This document shows, piece after piece, positions 22,598 through 34,400 of a stretch of 64,000 bases of DNA (the first letter of the stretch is position 1; the number at the start of each line of letters is the position of its first letter). The stretch comes from Melieria omissa. Lineage: Eukaryota > Arthropoda > Insecta > Diptera > Ulidiidae. The stretch covers positions 2,604,001-2,668,000 of the forward strand of contig OZ020267.1 of assembly GCA_963971225.1 (NCBI GenBank). The letters run 5' to 3'. The position numbers were made by a program, and so were the translations under genes. The notes under the pieces were generated by a model. That model searched no databases. It saw only the letters and a list, made by a program, of their open reading frames with translations, and had not been told where the DNA came from.

Positions 22598-23222
22598 TCG
22601 CACACGCACAACAAAAGTGACACAACTTAAAATTTTTGATTTTTCAGGAAACGCAAAAAACTGTTTTTGAGCTCAATAAACATTTTTTTTTAAATCGTAT
22701 ACAACGTTCAGTAGAAAATCCTTACAGATTATGCTTTATGATAAGTTGCAAGAATTTTGTTTTTATTTTACACTAAAATTTTGAGTTGTGACTGTTTTGA
22801 TGATATTTTAATTCAATAATTACCGAATTATTTCAAGTTATGCCACTTTTTGTGAATTTAATAATTATAAATGACAGTTAAAAAGTTGAAAGAAAAATTT
22901 TGAAAATTCATAATTAATTTTAATAATTAAAAATATATACAAAAATGTTCCGAATTTTGCTTTAAATTAACTTTAACAAAAATGTATTTCGTCAAAAGTG
23001 ACACAATTTGAGTTAGGACTCTTTTGCATTGAGCTGCAGCAATCAAATCGTATCAAACTTCTGACATAAAAAAAGACCTAACTGTATTTTTGCAACAGTT
23101 AACAACAACAAAATATACTGAGCTTTTGCTGATTGGTAGATTGATGCATTGTGCACAGTATTAACACATAAACCCGAGCATGAAAAATTTTGAGTTGTGT
23201 CACTTTTGTAGTGCGTGTGCGA
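22598..23222. mobile_element. 625-bp non-autonomous TIR element, TA-flanked
   Basis: The left end (22598 onward) reads TCGCACACGCACAACAAAAG, then a GTGACACAACTT block. The right end on the other strand (from 23222) reads the same except for one base in each block, giving about 40 bp of terminal inverted repeat. TA flanks both sides (22596-22597 and 23223-23224), and even the preceding CA matches. A TA duplication suggests the Tc1/mariner superfamily. The AAAAGTGACACAATTTGAGTTAG-like block near 22994 echoes the termini inside the element. The AT-rich interior has no transposase frame. Confidence 0.8.
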
Positions 23223-23224
23223 TA

Positions 23225-24600
23225 TGTTTGAAATTCATATGTTTGAAATTTGAGTTGAAAAATGTTTTTTATTCCCTCAATAAACTTCGTCCTGAGCATA
23301 TCCCAGTTTGGTTTCTCTGTAGCAAACCAACTGTACTGAGGTGACTAACTCTGTTGAAATAACTTTTTCACTTAAATTGGACTTTTTACGAAGCGTCGTT
23401 TTAGTTCTAAAGAGTAAGAAAGGCGACATAAATTTGAGGGAAATTTGTGCGAAAGCTCCTACAAACTTGTGTTTATGTGTGGGTGAAAGGGTGTTAAGTA
23501 AAACTATATATATATCACATATAGTGTGCTTGTTCCAAAGTGTCTGACAACACAATCGCTTTTATAGAAAATACTAGAAAATATTTATAAAATAGAAAAG
23601 AAAGAAAAAGTTATTCATAAGTTCAAATAATACAAACGGTTTCAGTGAGCTTTAGTTCTTAGCCCCGAAACCGTCTCCAAAACTGTCAGTCAAATACTTT
23701 CTACAAGATCTTAATCCCAATTCTATTCTAAAAAGATTCTCTTACAGTGAGATAATGCAACTTTACGAGCTCTTCGAATAACAAAGAAAAAACAAAAGAT
23801 GCTTAAAGTTCTTCTTTAACTTAGCTTGCGATCGTCAAATATTTTCAGAATCCAATGAAAAGAATTCATTGAACCAAATTCATTCATGAAAAGAATTTAT
23901 AATTTTGGGAGCATCGACTCTGATGGTAAAAACTTAATGTCGCACATAAAAATTCTTCTTAATGATTTTAAAATTTTTGAAAACAGTTAAACAGCTGATA
24001 AAACTTTGTACAACAACAAATTTTCTTATTACAACAAATACATAAGTTCAAGTGTCATAATTTCTGGTCACCCTCCTCGCTACATTTTCACGCGCCGCCC
24101 CAATGTTAAAAACCCAGACCCCTAAACACTTCAAAGGCAAATTTCATGGAAACGCATTTATTTGCAATTTCGAACATGCAAACTTTAACACAGACACTAA
24201 ACAACAACAACATCGGCAGTTCGTTCAAAAGCCGCACACAACTGTCGTTAGCAATAAATAAACATAACAGCAACAACAACAACAACAATAAACTAACAAT
24301 TGGTAATAACAACAGAATTAGCAATTACAACGCAATAATCCACTACTCGCAGCCAAAATACAAAATGAACTAACAAGCAAACAAAAAGCGCACAGAAAAC
24401 AAACAAAAACCACGCAACGCGGCAACGAAAACAAAGAGCGGGGAACACAAGCCGCGGCCGAGCGAATGAATAAACGAACAGACGAAGCACAACAAAAGTT
24501 GTGCGGCTTTTGTTGTACTTCCAGTCCGTGAGACAGTCAGTCAGTCAGTCAGTCAGCCAAGTTGGAAATCTTGACTTTGGCATCAATTCGAAATCAATTC
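23225..24600. other. Non-coding stretch, no gene recognised
   Basis: AT-rich to about 24060, then a CAA/AAC-rich section (24200-24470) and a CAGT tetranucleotide run (24534-24556). No coding or RNA signal identified. Confidence 0.5.
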
Positions 24601-26566
24601 AGCAATGAAATGCAAATGTTGCTGCTGCTGCTGCTCGTCATCACAGCAACTCGAGGTAGTTGAACGTTCGCACAGACAGACAGATAGACAGACAGAGGGA
24701 CGGACGGACAGCAGCGCGCACAAATCAAGCCAAGCGTAAAAATAAGTCAGCGCGGCACGAGAGCGCCGCACAATTGCAGAGCAGTTGGCGGGTCGGAGGG
24801 CGACTGGAATTTCAGAAATGCTGCTCATTAAATTAGAATAAAACGCACAGCAGCAGCAGCCACGAAAAATTTTGCAAAAAGCGAAATCGCGAAATAATTG
24901 AAGAAATGCTGTAAAACCGAACTTGGACGCACGCAACACGCAACGTGCTTCCAGCATCGATGTACATAAGAATTGATTACGATTGCGCGACAGCGCTGCC
25001 ACCCGCAACTAATGCGCACAACAATAACAGCAACAACTAATCGCAATGAAGAAGCAGTTATGCCAGCAACAAGAAGCATCAAATTCATAGCTTTTTTTCA
25101 TCAGCTCTGCCGCCAGTCATTGCCATTAGCGCGCGCGCCCCAACGTTTCAACCAACAACTTTGCACTGCTTTCAACCCTTTGTTGTTGTTGTTGTTATTC
25201 TTTAGCAGCCAGAATTGTGAAAAAATTAACCACTGGTGTAAGCTTACGCGTTTAATGCCGCTGTAAGCAGTTTTAATGTTCATAAGCTGCGGCGGCTGTG
25301 TGGTTGCCACCCTGACGACGCCGCACAACGCTGCAAACCTGTCACACGAACACCGACCGACAGGTGTGGTCAATGGGCCGAGCATGACTTGGCATTGTTT
25401 CCGCTACATTTTACACAAATGTCTGCGGTTTTTTGTGGACGCGCTGCAAAGTTCGCACACTGGCATCACGCTTAAAATTTTCTGGTTCGTCATTAATGTC
25501 TTGTCTGGCGATAATGTTGAACAATGCGTGGAGAACGCGTTGAAGTTATGAAGAGTGGAAGAGCTTCAATGAATCTTCTGACAAAGCTTCGCATACTTGA
25601 ACATCAATGGGCTTACATTTCATTTAAAAAAACACTTAATGAAAACATCTCACAAATCAAAAAATTTTTCAATGTACATATTTAAGAGTGAGTATGGGTG
25701 TTTTACAAAGATCGAAAGAAAATGGAATGGTTCTGTTTTAAGTGATGGTTTGAACTCGCATCGAATGGGAGTCCAGACTGTTGTGTATGATGTACCGGGG
25801 ATCACGTACCTGCTTTTCGTTGCTACATTGTTTTCCTCTCACAGTACCAATTTTCATATCCAACACTCGATAAACACTTCATCAGGTTCCTTAAGCAAAA
25901 CAATGAATTTTTTGCATATATATTTAGTTGAACATAAGAGACCATTATTGAAATTCAACTGGTCCTCAGTGAGTTCAATGATTCGCGCACCTTCTTCTTC
26001 GAGTCATACATACCCAAAGACAGGGTTTCTGCCACTCGGTCCTGAGAACACAGACATCTCCTTTCCTTCTGCATTGCATACTCGCTTTGCTGGATCTCTC
26101 CTTTGCTTTGCCTCGTCTTCACTGTCATCACACATGAAACATTAGTCATCTTCGAGCCCACTAAGAGAAGCTTCCGAAACAGTTTACTTTCAAATACCGC
26201 GAGAAGAACTTACAGTGAACCTTTCCTTCGAACACCACAGACCAGCCTATGTAGCACTTTTCTCTTCAAGCTCTGTGGTTACTACTGGCGAAACAGCTTC
26301 CTTTTAAACATTTCTAAAACAGCCTGTGGGGCATCCTAACTTTGGGCCGCCTTACTTACCTTCCTACCGCTTACGAAGCACTTTCCTTCTAATCACTTTC
26401 GGGAAAACTTTGGAAGCAGTTTTCACACGGCTACTTGCAAAACAGTTTACTAAGCATCGTTATTTCTATTACTCTCAGACCAGTCCTAGGAAACACAGGA
26501 ATTTGATTACTCCTATAGGATTACTTCTATATTACTCCTATAGTTCTATAGAACGTTCTATGAAGC
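24601..26566. other. Non-coding stretch, no gene recognised
   Basis: Contains CAGA/GACA runs (24672-24712), CTG/CAG runs and a GTT run (25182-25197). The longest open frame, 182 codons on the plus strand at 25597-26145, shows no motif I recognise, has no splice context, and its composition matches the background. I do not call it a gene. Confidence 0.45.
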
Positions 26567-26618
26567 AAATCTCTTTCGATTACTTCCAGTCCAAATCTCT
26601 TTCGATTACTTTCAGTCC
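26567..26618 (+). repeat. Tandem duplication of a 26-bp unit
   Basis: 26567-26592 and 26593-26618 differ at one position (unit begins AAATCTCTTTCGATTAC). The second copy overlaps the 5' target-site duplication of the SINE that follows. Confidence 0.9.
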
Positions 26619-26622
26619 AGCC

Positions 26623-27015
26623 GGCCTCGATAGCTCAGCGGGTAGCGCGCTGGCTTCTCATACCGAGCGCCCTGGGTTCGATTCCTGGCTTGGGCTGGAA
26701 AAAACACTCATCTACTTCTATCGCTATCCACATGAAGGGAATGAGAATTACAAGAATCGCACAAGTGCGCTCTTGGCAGGCAATGGCCAAATCTCCAAGT
26801 GTGAACGATAAAACTGCCAATCACCGTTCAAATGCGGCGTTAAACTGTAGGTCCCCTCCCCTCCCTTTTCCCGTTTGAAATGTGTGTTATATCACATGTT
26901 GAAAAAACAGTGTTGCATTTCAAATGGGTGGAATCTGTGGTATTACAACGGGCCCGTTAAGAGGCCTAAGTGTGTCTCATACAGAGACAGCCACCGCAAC
27001 CTAACCTAACCTAAC
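26623..27015 (+). mobile_element. Full-length tRNA-derived SINE with LINE-type 3' tail
   Basis: The head is tRNA-like: A-box TAGCTCAGCGGG (26631-26642) and perfect B-box GGTTCGATTCC (26675-26685), the internal RNA polymerase III promoter. The anticodon-loop region CTCATA hints at a Met(CAT) ancestor, but this is tentative. A tRNA-unrelated body follows. The tail, from about 26935, carries ATTACAACGGGCC and GGCCTAAGTGTGTCTC and ends in (AACCT)n. A duplicated target site flanks it: TTTCAGTCCAGCC (26610-26622) and TTCCTGTCCAGCC (27016-27028), 11 of 13 matching. The tail resembles the 3' end of the LINE at 3796-4620, as expected if that type of LINE supplied its reverse transcriptase. Confidence 0.88.
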
Positions 27016-27028
27016 TTCCTGTCCAGCC

Positions 27029-27938
27029 CTACAAAGCTGTGCAACACTGTAAAAGCATCTTATTGGATGTTTCTATTGGATCCCCTCAAATACTCCGAGA
27101 TTAGTGTACAAAGTATCTGTTTCTCAACGATTTCACAAACAGCTTTCAAGGAACCTTTCTCATGACCACTAAACCACTGCTGGAAGAGCTAACGAAGAAC
27201 GTGTCTCTCTCTCTCTCTTTCTATCAAATTCCTCCGAAACAGATGACAAAGCACATTTTTTTTTTAGCGGTTCCAGAGGGGTTTTCTGGTTGCGATATTT
27301 TCTGTGAAGTATCCCGAACAAATTATCCAACTATTCAATTAACCGAATGCGGTTCAACACTCATTTCGAACCCCTAAAAAATCTCATTTCATTCATTCAT
27401 CCAAAAAAACCTCTCAAAGTTCTCTTAATTTATCCAAAAAAATAAAATCAATCATTTCAAACTGCAACCAATGAAACACTGCACTGGGCCTCATGTGTCC
27501 GTTGACTATTAAAATTGAATTGTACGAACAATGTGGCATCAAATCGTCCGAACGTTGCCGCAAATGCAAATCCGACACACACATTACTTGCAACTCACAA
27601 CGCATTGCCACCGAGCGCTGCACGACAGCAAATCGACATAACAATTTTGTGAGCTAATGAAACTGCCAATTGTTGCAATAGCAATAGCAACAACAACGAC
27701 AATCAGTAGCGCAGCAACAGCATCGAATTGTGGACACATCCCCATAGTGGACTCATAACCGAAACTCTGGCGAGTGGACAACAACAGATGCTGTAGCGGC
27801 AACAACAACAACAATAGCAGCAACAGTAGCAACATACGAGCAGCAATTGACAATTGGCATCATGTACAAAATTTACTCGGCATTCAAACGTTTGTCTTAA
27901 CAAAGTTAGTTGAAGCTGTTGGCTGGGCGACGGAGGGC
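27029..27938. other. Non-coding stretch
   Basis: No gene seen. A short CT run lies at 27203-27219 and CAA runs at 27677-27700 and 27801-27815. Confidence 0.5.
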
Positions 27939-27980
27939 GGCTGGACGGGCGGCTGGACGGGCGGCTGGACGGGCGGCTAG
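27939..27980 (+). repeat. 12-bp minisatellite GGCTGGACGGGC, 3.5 copies
   Basis: Exact units at 27939, 27951 and 27963, with a partial fourth ending GGCTAG. Strikingly GC-rich compared with its surroundings. It generates Arg-Pro-Ala-Ala repeats in shadow frames. Confidence 0.95.
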
Positions 27981-29259
27981 TTGGCAGCGGCTGCACGAAC
28001 CGAGCGAAAATGCTGAAATGTCTAGAAATGTCATAGCAACTCGTTGCGGCGGCTGCTGTCGTTCCGGCGTTTTTGCTGTGCCACAGTTGTTGCTGTTGTT
28101 GTTGTTGTTGTTGCCAGCCAGTATCATGTCCAGCTGTTGCTGCAAAAGTGCCACAACTGCTCAACAGTGCGACGGCTGCGGCGGCGGTGGAATGTGTGTG
28201 TGTGTGTGTGTGCGAAAGAAATTGCTTCGATGTAACGAATTACCTGCGAAATTTTGCAGCAGCAACGAATGTCGGAGGAACACAGCAACAACGGCAGCAG
28301 CGGCCGGTGCTCGTTGTCAAATTGTTGCAATTGTTTCGGAATTGCCCAGTGTGTAAATGCAATTTGCCTCAATTGCATTGGCAACGGCAGCACACGGCAT
28401 AAGTGGAATACGTAGCCAGCTACCTGTGCTTCCATGTACTCGTAACGTACCAAATGTGTGGCTGTGTGTGTGTGTGTGCCGTGATAGGGCGAAACTTTTT
28501 GTGTGCTGTATGAGTAGCAACTGGCTGCATAATGCAGTCAAGTGGGCAAGGACGAAGGATGCTCTTTACGAAATTGCCAAGTGCCACTGGAAGTTTAAGC
28601 TATGTGGAAAAACATTTGGCCAAAAAAGTCAAATAAGCAGATGTTGTCACTAATTCCAACCGACCGGCAGCAGGAACCCAGTCCCAAAACGCCGCTCGAC
28701 CGCTCGAACGGACTTCAAGTTGAATTTGTGTGAAGTCACACATTAAAATTCCCGCTCGGAGACAAAGCAAAATTCCACTTGAAATCAAATCGGTTGCAAC
28801 TTTGTGCCAAAATGTTGACGCTGTTGCGGCTTGTAGCGCTGCCATTCGAAAGTCGGGCCATGTCACACTTACGAGCGATGTGTACGAGTGCTTTGTTTAC
28901 AGAACCAATATCGACGATCGACGAGGTGTTAGTTTCATGGCTTTGGAATGCGAGGAGAGAAGGTGTTATATTTTTATAGAAAATGTATAAGGAATCGCTC
29001 AAAGCTGTCTCTGAAATTTGATTGAAAACTTTCTCCCAGTCATTATTTATTTTAAATAAAATTACCGTAATGTTAGCTCAGCATTTAAGTCGAGAAAAGA
29101 ATTGCCAAAAGAGTTTCCACAGTGATGTAACCCCTTATGGACAGAACAAAAAGCAGTGGAACGAGTACACATCTCTTTTTGCGCATTAAGATTGGCACAG
29201 TTTCCCAAAACGTATTTCTTAATTTTCTATGGAAAGTAAATTTGTGTTAGTAAAATTTT
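27981..29259. other. Non-coding stretch with CTG/GTT and GT runs
   Basis: GTT runs (28086-28113), a GT run (28194-28212) and another at 28466-28478. Several overlapping frames of 80-150 codons exist on both strands but are explained by these repeats. No exon-like frame with splice sites was found. Confidence 0.45.
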
Positions 29260-29329
29260 GAAAAAAAAAAAATTTTCATTAATCAAATTGAGTCCAATTA
29301 ATTTGATTAATGAAAATTTTTTTTTTTTC
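29260..29329 (+). repeat. Perfect 30-bp inverted repeat with 10-nt loop
   Basis: 29260-29289 and 29300-29329 are exact reverse complements, with loop GAGTCCAATT. The outer 16-17 bp are A/T runs, the inner part TTTCATTAATCAAATT is less simple. It lies about 130 bp before a LINE/SINE-like 3' end. It may be a small foldback element or a template-switch palindrome. Confidence 0.85.
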
Positions 29330-29463
29330 AGTGACTTGCAGGGATTTCATTTGGGAGAGCGAATTCCTTACAAAACTTTTGAGCCCATTTACAATTTGAA
29401 ACCATATTTGCCAACCAAAATGCTTCAAGAACCTTAAACCAGACACATTACTGCTTCCTTGTT
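29330..29463. other. Short spacer before LINE/SINE-type tail
   Basis: Possibly the body of the retroelement whose tail follows. No promoter boxes or coding motifs seen. Confidence 0.3.
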
Positions 29464-29537
29464 GTGGTGTCACAACGAGCCCATTCCATGGCCCCAGATT
29501 GTCTTTCGGCAAGGTGCCACTTAAACCTAACCTAAAC
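29464..29537 (+). mobile_element. 3' end of a LINE or SINE of the same tail family
   Basis: TGTGGTGTCACAACGAGCCC, a CCATGGCCCC block and then AACCTAACCTAAAC parallel the SINE tail (TGTGGTATTACAACGGGCCC ... AACCTAACC) in the same order. Upstream I find no tRNA-like head, so this is a 5'-truncated copy of the LINE or a SINE fragment. Confidence 0.6.
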
Positions 29538-31699
29538 TTCGTGCGTCCTGGTTTCGGCGACATGTTTGCGTTGCTTCTGTCTTGTTTTTTTTTTGTGGTG
29601 TAGTCACGTCACGTGCTTGGCAGCAACTTGTGAGCGAATGAAATGAAATGACAACAAGAAGAAGAAGATGAAGCAGCAGCAGCAGATCCTAGGAACGCGT
29701 TGCGAGCAGTTCAAACAAATCGAAAGGCTGCCGCGTTGATTGTCAAACTGCTGCATTGTTATTGTTGTAGTTGGTGTCACTGCGGTGACTGCACTGTGGG
29801 ACCAAGCGAGCGGAGAGCAACAGGGAAGAAAATATGAAAACATACGCGACACGGCAGCAGCAGCAGCAGCAGCGACAAACGGCAACCGGAGGCGCACAGC
29901 AGCAGCAGCAGCAACAGCAACAGCAGCCGTGACATTATTGACAAGTCGAATTGCCACTGGAGCTGAGCGCCACAGCGCCGCCGTGCCGCGCATGCGGATG
30001 CGAAAATTGTCAAATGACACGAAAACATGAGGAAGCGACAACGAGGAGGCTGTCGCCTGCTGTTGTTGTTGTTGCCGTTGCTGCCGATTATGACGATGAT
30101 AAGCGCCGAGATGGCAGCAGCAACGAATGATGGAGCAGCCGGGCGCATAGTCAAGTGTATTGAATGTTAAAGACGCTGTAACAAGCGTCTGGCAACGGCA
30201 ACAACTGCACCCAATGACAACAACAACGCAGCAGTGTGCAGCAGCAACGTTGACCCCGAAATGTGCGGCAATGCGTTCGCCTGTGTTGCTTGATTGTTTA
30301 TGTTGTTTGTTGGCTGTTGACTGTTGACTGTTGCTGCAGTCTAGTTGACTCCAACTCAAATTTATGACAACAATGACACCAGATACACCCTTACACACAC
30401 ACACACACACGCGCACACGCACACACCGAGCAAAGCGAACCATTGCTGGGCCCTAACAGACAGACCGCACCGACGGACAGACGGAGAGACGCCTTTGCTG
30501 CTGCAGCTTCCGTGTTGTATCTTCCTTAAAATGCAAATCACAACGGCCACACTATCATCCACAATCGACGCTTCGCTGCGACACTCCGCCCCCCTGCCCA
30601 CCGCCCCCTTCGACGCAGTTCACAGGCATTGCGAATTTTTGCGTTCGTGTTCTCGGCTTCACTTTGCCACCGAATCGCTGTCGCCGTTCGCACTTGCAAC
30701 CACATCCGACAGTGGGCGACCAGCTGTCGCTGCCGCGGCCACTCGTCTGCGGCAGTGGCCCCTTCCGCTGTCGTATCATTCCATTTACGTCGACCAGCAT
30801 TTTGTAAAATTTATTTTGTTGCACAATTTATTGTTATTGCTGTTTTTCGGGCGATATTAGATTAACCGGGCGGGGCAGACGCCGCTTAATTTTGCATGTG
30901 GGCTCGCAACGCCTAACAATGCTGCTCCAATGCTGTTGTTTTTTTGTTGTTATTGTTGTTGTTTAGATGCCATCGTCATCACAGCAAAGGGCCTACCAAC
31001 ACGCACCAACACACACACACACACACATACATACAACACTTGAACACGTACACCTGTTGCCAATTGCTGTTTGCCTTTGCTTTGTGTTTGCTTGTTACCA
31101 TTATTATTGTTGTTGTTGTTGTTATTGCTGTGCTTGTTACTAGCCTCACACACTACTTGTAAGTATTTGTTGCTTTTGTTGTTGTCATTGTGCTATTCAT
31201 TGTTGGTTGTTGGTTTAGTTTATGTTTATGACTTGGGCCGACAACTTCTTGGCTTCCGGTATTTGCACACGGCACCACCGACTCAACACCGACACCAGCA
31301 AACAAACTGGAGACCCAACCTGCGTCTGCGTCCGCATCCCTTTATGTAAATTTCATGGCAATTCATTGCTACTGTTAGTGTCATTGGCAACATGTTGCCA
31401 AGTGGGCGGAAAATGTTAATAGAATCGATTAAATTAATCAATTGGCGAGGCCTGGGCGACGTGCCGATGCCGACGGCTATGCTGGCCGCCTCAGTGTGTG
31501 CAGCAGGAAGATTTCGATTTTATGCAAATTGCACACACTTAATCCTTTGTGCTCGTTTTTGAAGCAGAATTAGTGAAATGTGATTTCATGTGTCGGCAAC
31601 AAAAGGCCAGAGACCAACTTGGCAGTTGTTGGCATTCGAGTTTGGCAGATGAAATTCGCAAATTATGCTTATGGCCATTTTCACAACAATAATGATTTT
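29538..31699. other. Non-coding CAG/CAA-rich stretch with long shadow frames
   Basis: CAG/CTG tracts (29672-29685, 29853-29873, 29898-29925), CA runs (30393-30424, 31009-31028) and GTT runs (30950-30963, 31108-31121). The 279-codon minus-strand frame at 29604-30443 is composed of Cys, Val, Ala and Gln runs from those tracts and overlaps comparable plus-strand frames, so I reject it as a gene. Confidence 0.5.
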
Positions 31700-32200
31700 C
31701 ATTGAGGATTTTCAACAGACAGATTTTCATACATTGAACGAACTAAAATGATGCATAGTCGAAGAGTGGCTTTGGGAAAATCTACATTTCCAAAGTTTGC
31801 AACTGGCTGCAGCTTGTAAACCAGAATAGCCAACAACCTAAAACATGGATATTTCTGTAGAAGAACGATCGGATTTCTAAAAATTTGCTTCGAGTCCACT
31901 GAAAGTCCGCGTAAATCAAAATTGAAGAGTGACTTCGATGAACCAATATTCAACAGAAAATTTCAGACTATCAAACTATTTTTTTCGTTAAAAATTCTAT
32001 GCTAAAATAATACTCATTTGTAGTCAAACTCATTGGCTATTCATAAATAAACTGAAAGTCGCCGAGATTTCATTGAAAATCAAAGTAAAACAAACATGAA
32101 GGGTGGCTTTGAAAAAAGACTGCAGAATCTTCAATGTTGGCACAAAATTTACTAAAATCGAATTTCGCTAAGTCAGACTCAAGCAGTCGACTGCTTCTCA
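31700..32200 (+). repeat. Degenerate tandem repeat, about 165-175 bp unit
   Basis: The phrase GAAGAGTGGCTTTG recurs in altered form near 31760, 31924 and 32098, each time close to CTGAAAGT or AAAATC-type blocks. Spacing is 164 and 174 bp. Strongly diverged, so boundaries are approximate. Confidence 0.4.
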
Positions 32201-33229
32201 TAGCCACATCTTGAACACATGTTCCCATCCATTTCGATTCTAAATACTTTCAAACTCTTTCGGCAGTTTTAAAATTAAAATGCATTTGCTTAAACTCCAA
32301 GTGTCCGAACTGTAGTCGCATTTCAAACTCACCTGTGCAACACCTCAACTAGATTTGAATGTTGACCTTGACATTGCCGCAAGCTGTTGACAACTTTAGA
32401 AAATCTTGTGGGCAATAAAAATCGCACATAAAACACTCGTTCGAAATACCACTTAAAAGTGGAGCCGTCGCCGGCTTTGAAAGAAGCTAAAGAAGCTGCA
32501 TACGAAAACAGCATCTTGAGCATGTGTGTATGTGTGTGTATGTGTGTGTGTGCGTGTGTTGGTGCGACTTTAAACCCGGCTAAGAGCATTTGGTATTATC
32601 AGCAGCATAAAATGCGGAATTTCATTACCGAAAATCGCAGCACAGCACGTCGAAACATGTGAGACATGCCCTGTTGCCCCCCAACAACAACAACAATAAC
32701 AGCACCAGCAACAATAGCAAAACACCAGAAAGTAGCAAATTGAAGCAGCATTTGTTGCTGAAGTTTGCTAAGGTTTCGACACAGAAAAAGCGAAAAATAA
32801 AAGTGAAAGGCAAGAAAAATGAAATGGCTGGTGGAATGATGAAACGAGGCGAGTTTTTTATGCATGTTTTTTATTGTTGCAATTTAAAGTTAACGATGTG
32901 TAAATTCTTAGGGGATTACGAAATGCATTTGCAGCTGGAGACAACAAAAACAACAAGAACACACATCAACAGCGCAAATATTTTATTGTAGCTGCCAAAA
33001 AGCTGTGACGACTGAAGCCGTAAGAAATGTTGCCAAACATCAAAAAGGAAATGCAAAAAACGAAATGAAAGATATTTTATATTTTGTAGATTTTGAGTTG
33101 TGGCTGAAATTATTGAAAATAATAAAAAAAATTTTAATAAAAATCAGATATTATGAAAATAAAATTTTATATGACGGTGAATAAAAAATTAGTTGCATGC
33201 GAGAAAAAGTCGACAGAAATATTTGAAAT
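32201..33229. other. Non-coding stretch, no gene recognised
   Basis: A TG/GTAT run at 32522-32556, CAA runs near 32683-32700. From 33050 the sequence turns very AT-rich as the tandem repeat begins. Confidence 0.5.
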
Positions 33230-34400
33230 GGCAGAAACACGATATATTTAAAATAATAATAATACTTGAATAATAATTGAAATTTATACATTTAAATTGG
33301 ATAAAAAATGTTCACTCTAACCTCAAAAAATAAAAAATTAAGTGATTTAAAATGGCAGATATATAAAATATTTTAAATGACGGTGTTAATTTACACGTAA
33401 TAATTGAAATTTGGATAAAAAGTACAAAAAATACGAAAAAAATATGTCAAATTCCGAATAAATTTCATTTAAATTTAATAAAAAATTTAAGAAATTTAAA
33501 ATGGCAAAAAAAAATTATAATTGAAAACGGCAGACACACAAAACATTTCAATCATTAACTTTGATAAAAAGTATTTACTCTAACTTCAAAAAAATGATGA
33601 AAATGGCAGACATACAAAATATTTAAAATGATGGTGTAAGTTTACACGTAATTATTGAAATTAATACATTTTGTATATTCAGTATAACCTCACAAAATAC
33701 GAAAAAGAAATATTTTAAATAGCACACACAAAAATTTTAAAATTACTGTGTAAGTTTTCACCTAATTATTAAAATTTACAGATTTTGTGGTATAAAGTTG
33801 TATAAAAAAATATTCGCTCTAACCTTAAAAATTTAAAACAAACAAATTTACAAGGCAAATTTAATGTTTAAACTTTTAATGCATTCAGTGTTTACAATGT
33901 GACTGCATTACACATTTTCTGGTACAAACTTTGATAAAACAAAATTCATTCTAACCTCAAAAATTTGGAAATTTTTTTATTTTTGGGTCAAACTAAATGT
34001 TAAAGTATGTAACTGCAAATTTAAATCTAATAATTGAAGTTCCCACATTACTTGGAACAATTGATGATAAAAGCAAGACCCACGCTAACCTCAAAAATTA
34101 TTTCTCAACCTCAAAAATTAAAAAAAAGTTTTTTATTTATGGGGCAAACTAAATTTTAAAGCATGTAACTGGAAAATTAAATCTAATAATTGAAGTTCCC
34201 ACATTATTTGGTACAGTTTGGTGATAAAAGCAAAACCCATTCTAACCTCAAAAATTATTTCTACATTGATTAGGATTTCGAAGAGACTACGAATTGTATA
34301 TGTTCAGTTCAAGTGCAAATTCACACTTACACATTAAGACTAAAACTATTTTTGAAACAGAAACAAAATGTTAACTCTAACCTCAAAAAAACTGCACACT
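33230..34400 (+). repeat. About 133-bp tandem repeat, AT-rich
   Basis: The anchor CTCTAACCTCAAAAA (with small changes) falls near 33315, 33578, 33682, 33817, 33949, 34083, 34240 and 34375. Most intervals are 131-135 bp or twice that. Units also share a GGTGTAAGTTTACACGTAATTATTGAAATT-like block or its variant ATCTAATAATTGAAGTTCCC. The two units around 33985-34240 are most alike. No coding potential. Confidence 0.8.

Noticed and set aside
25597..26145. 182-codon plus-strand frame
   Set aside because: Less repetitive, but no recognisable motif, no splice sites and composition like the background.
26623..26697. Functional tRNA gene
   Set aside because: The boxes are good, but the anticodon stem does not pair well and the segment continues into a SINE body and tail flanked by a target duplication.
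29604..30443. 279-codon minus-strand frame
   Set aside because: Low-complexity product from CAG/CAA tracts, overlapped by comparable frames on both strands.
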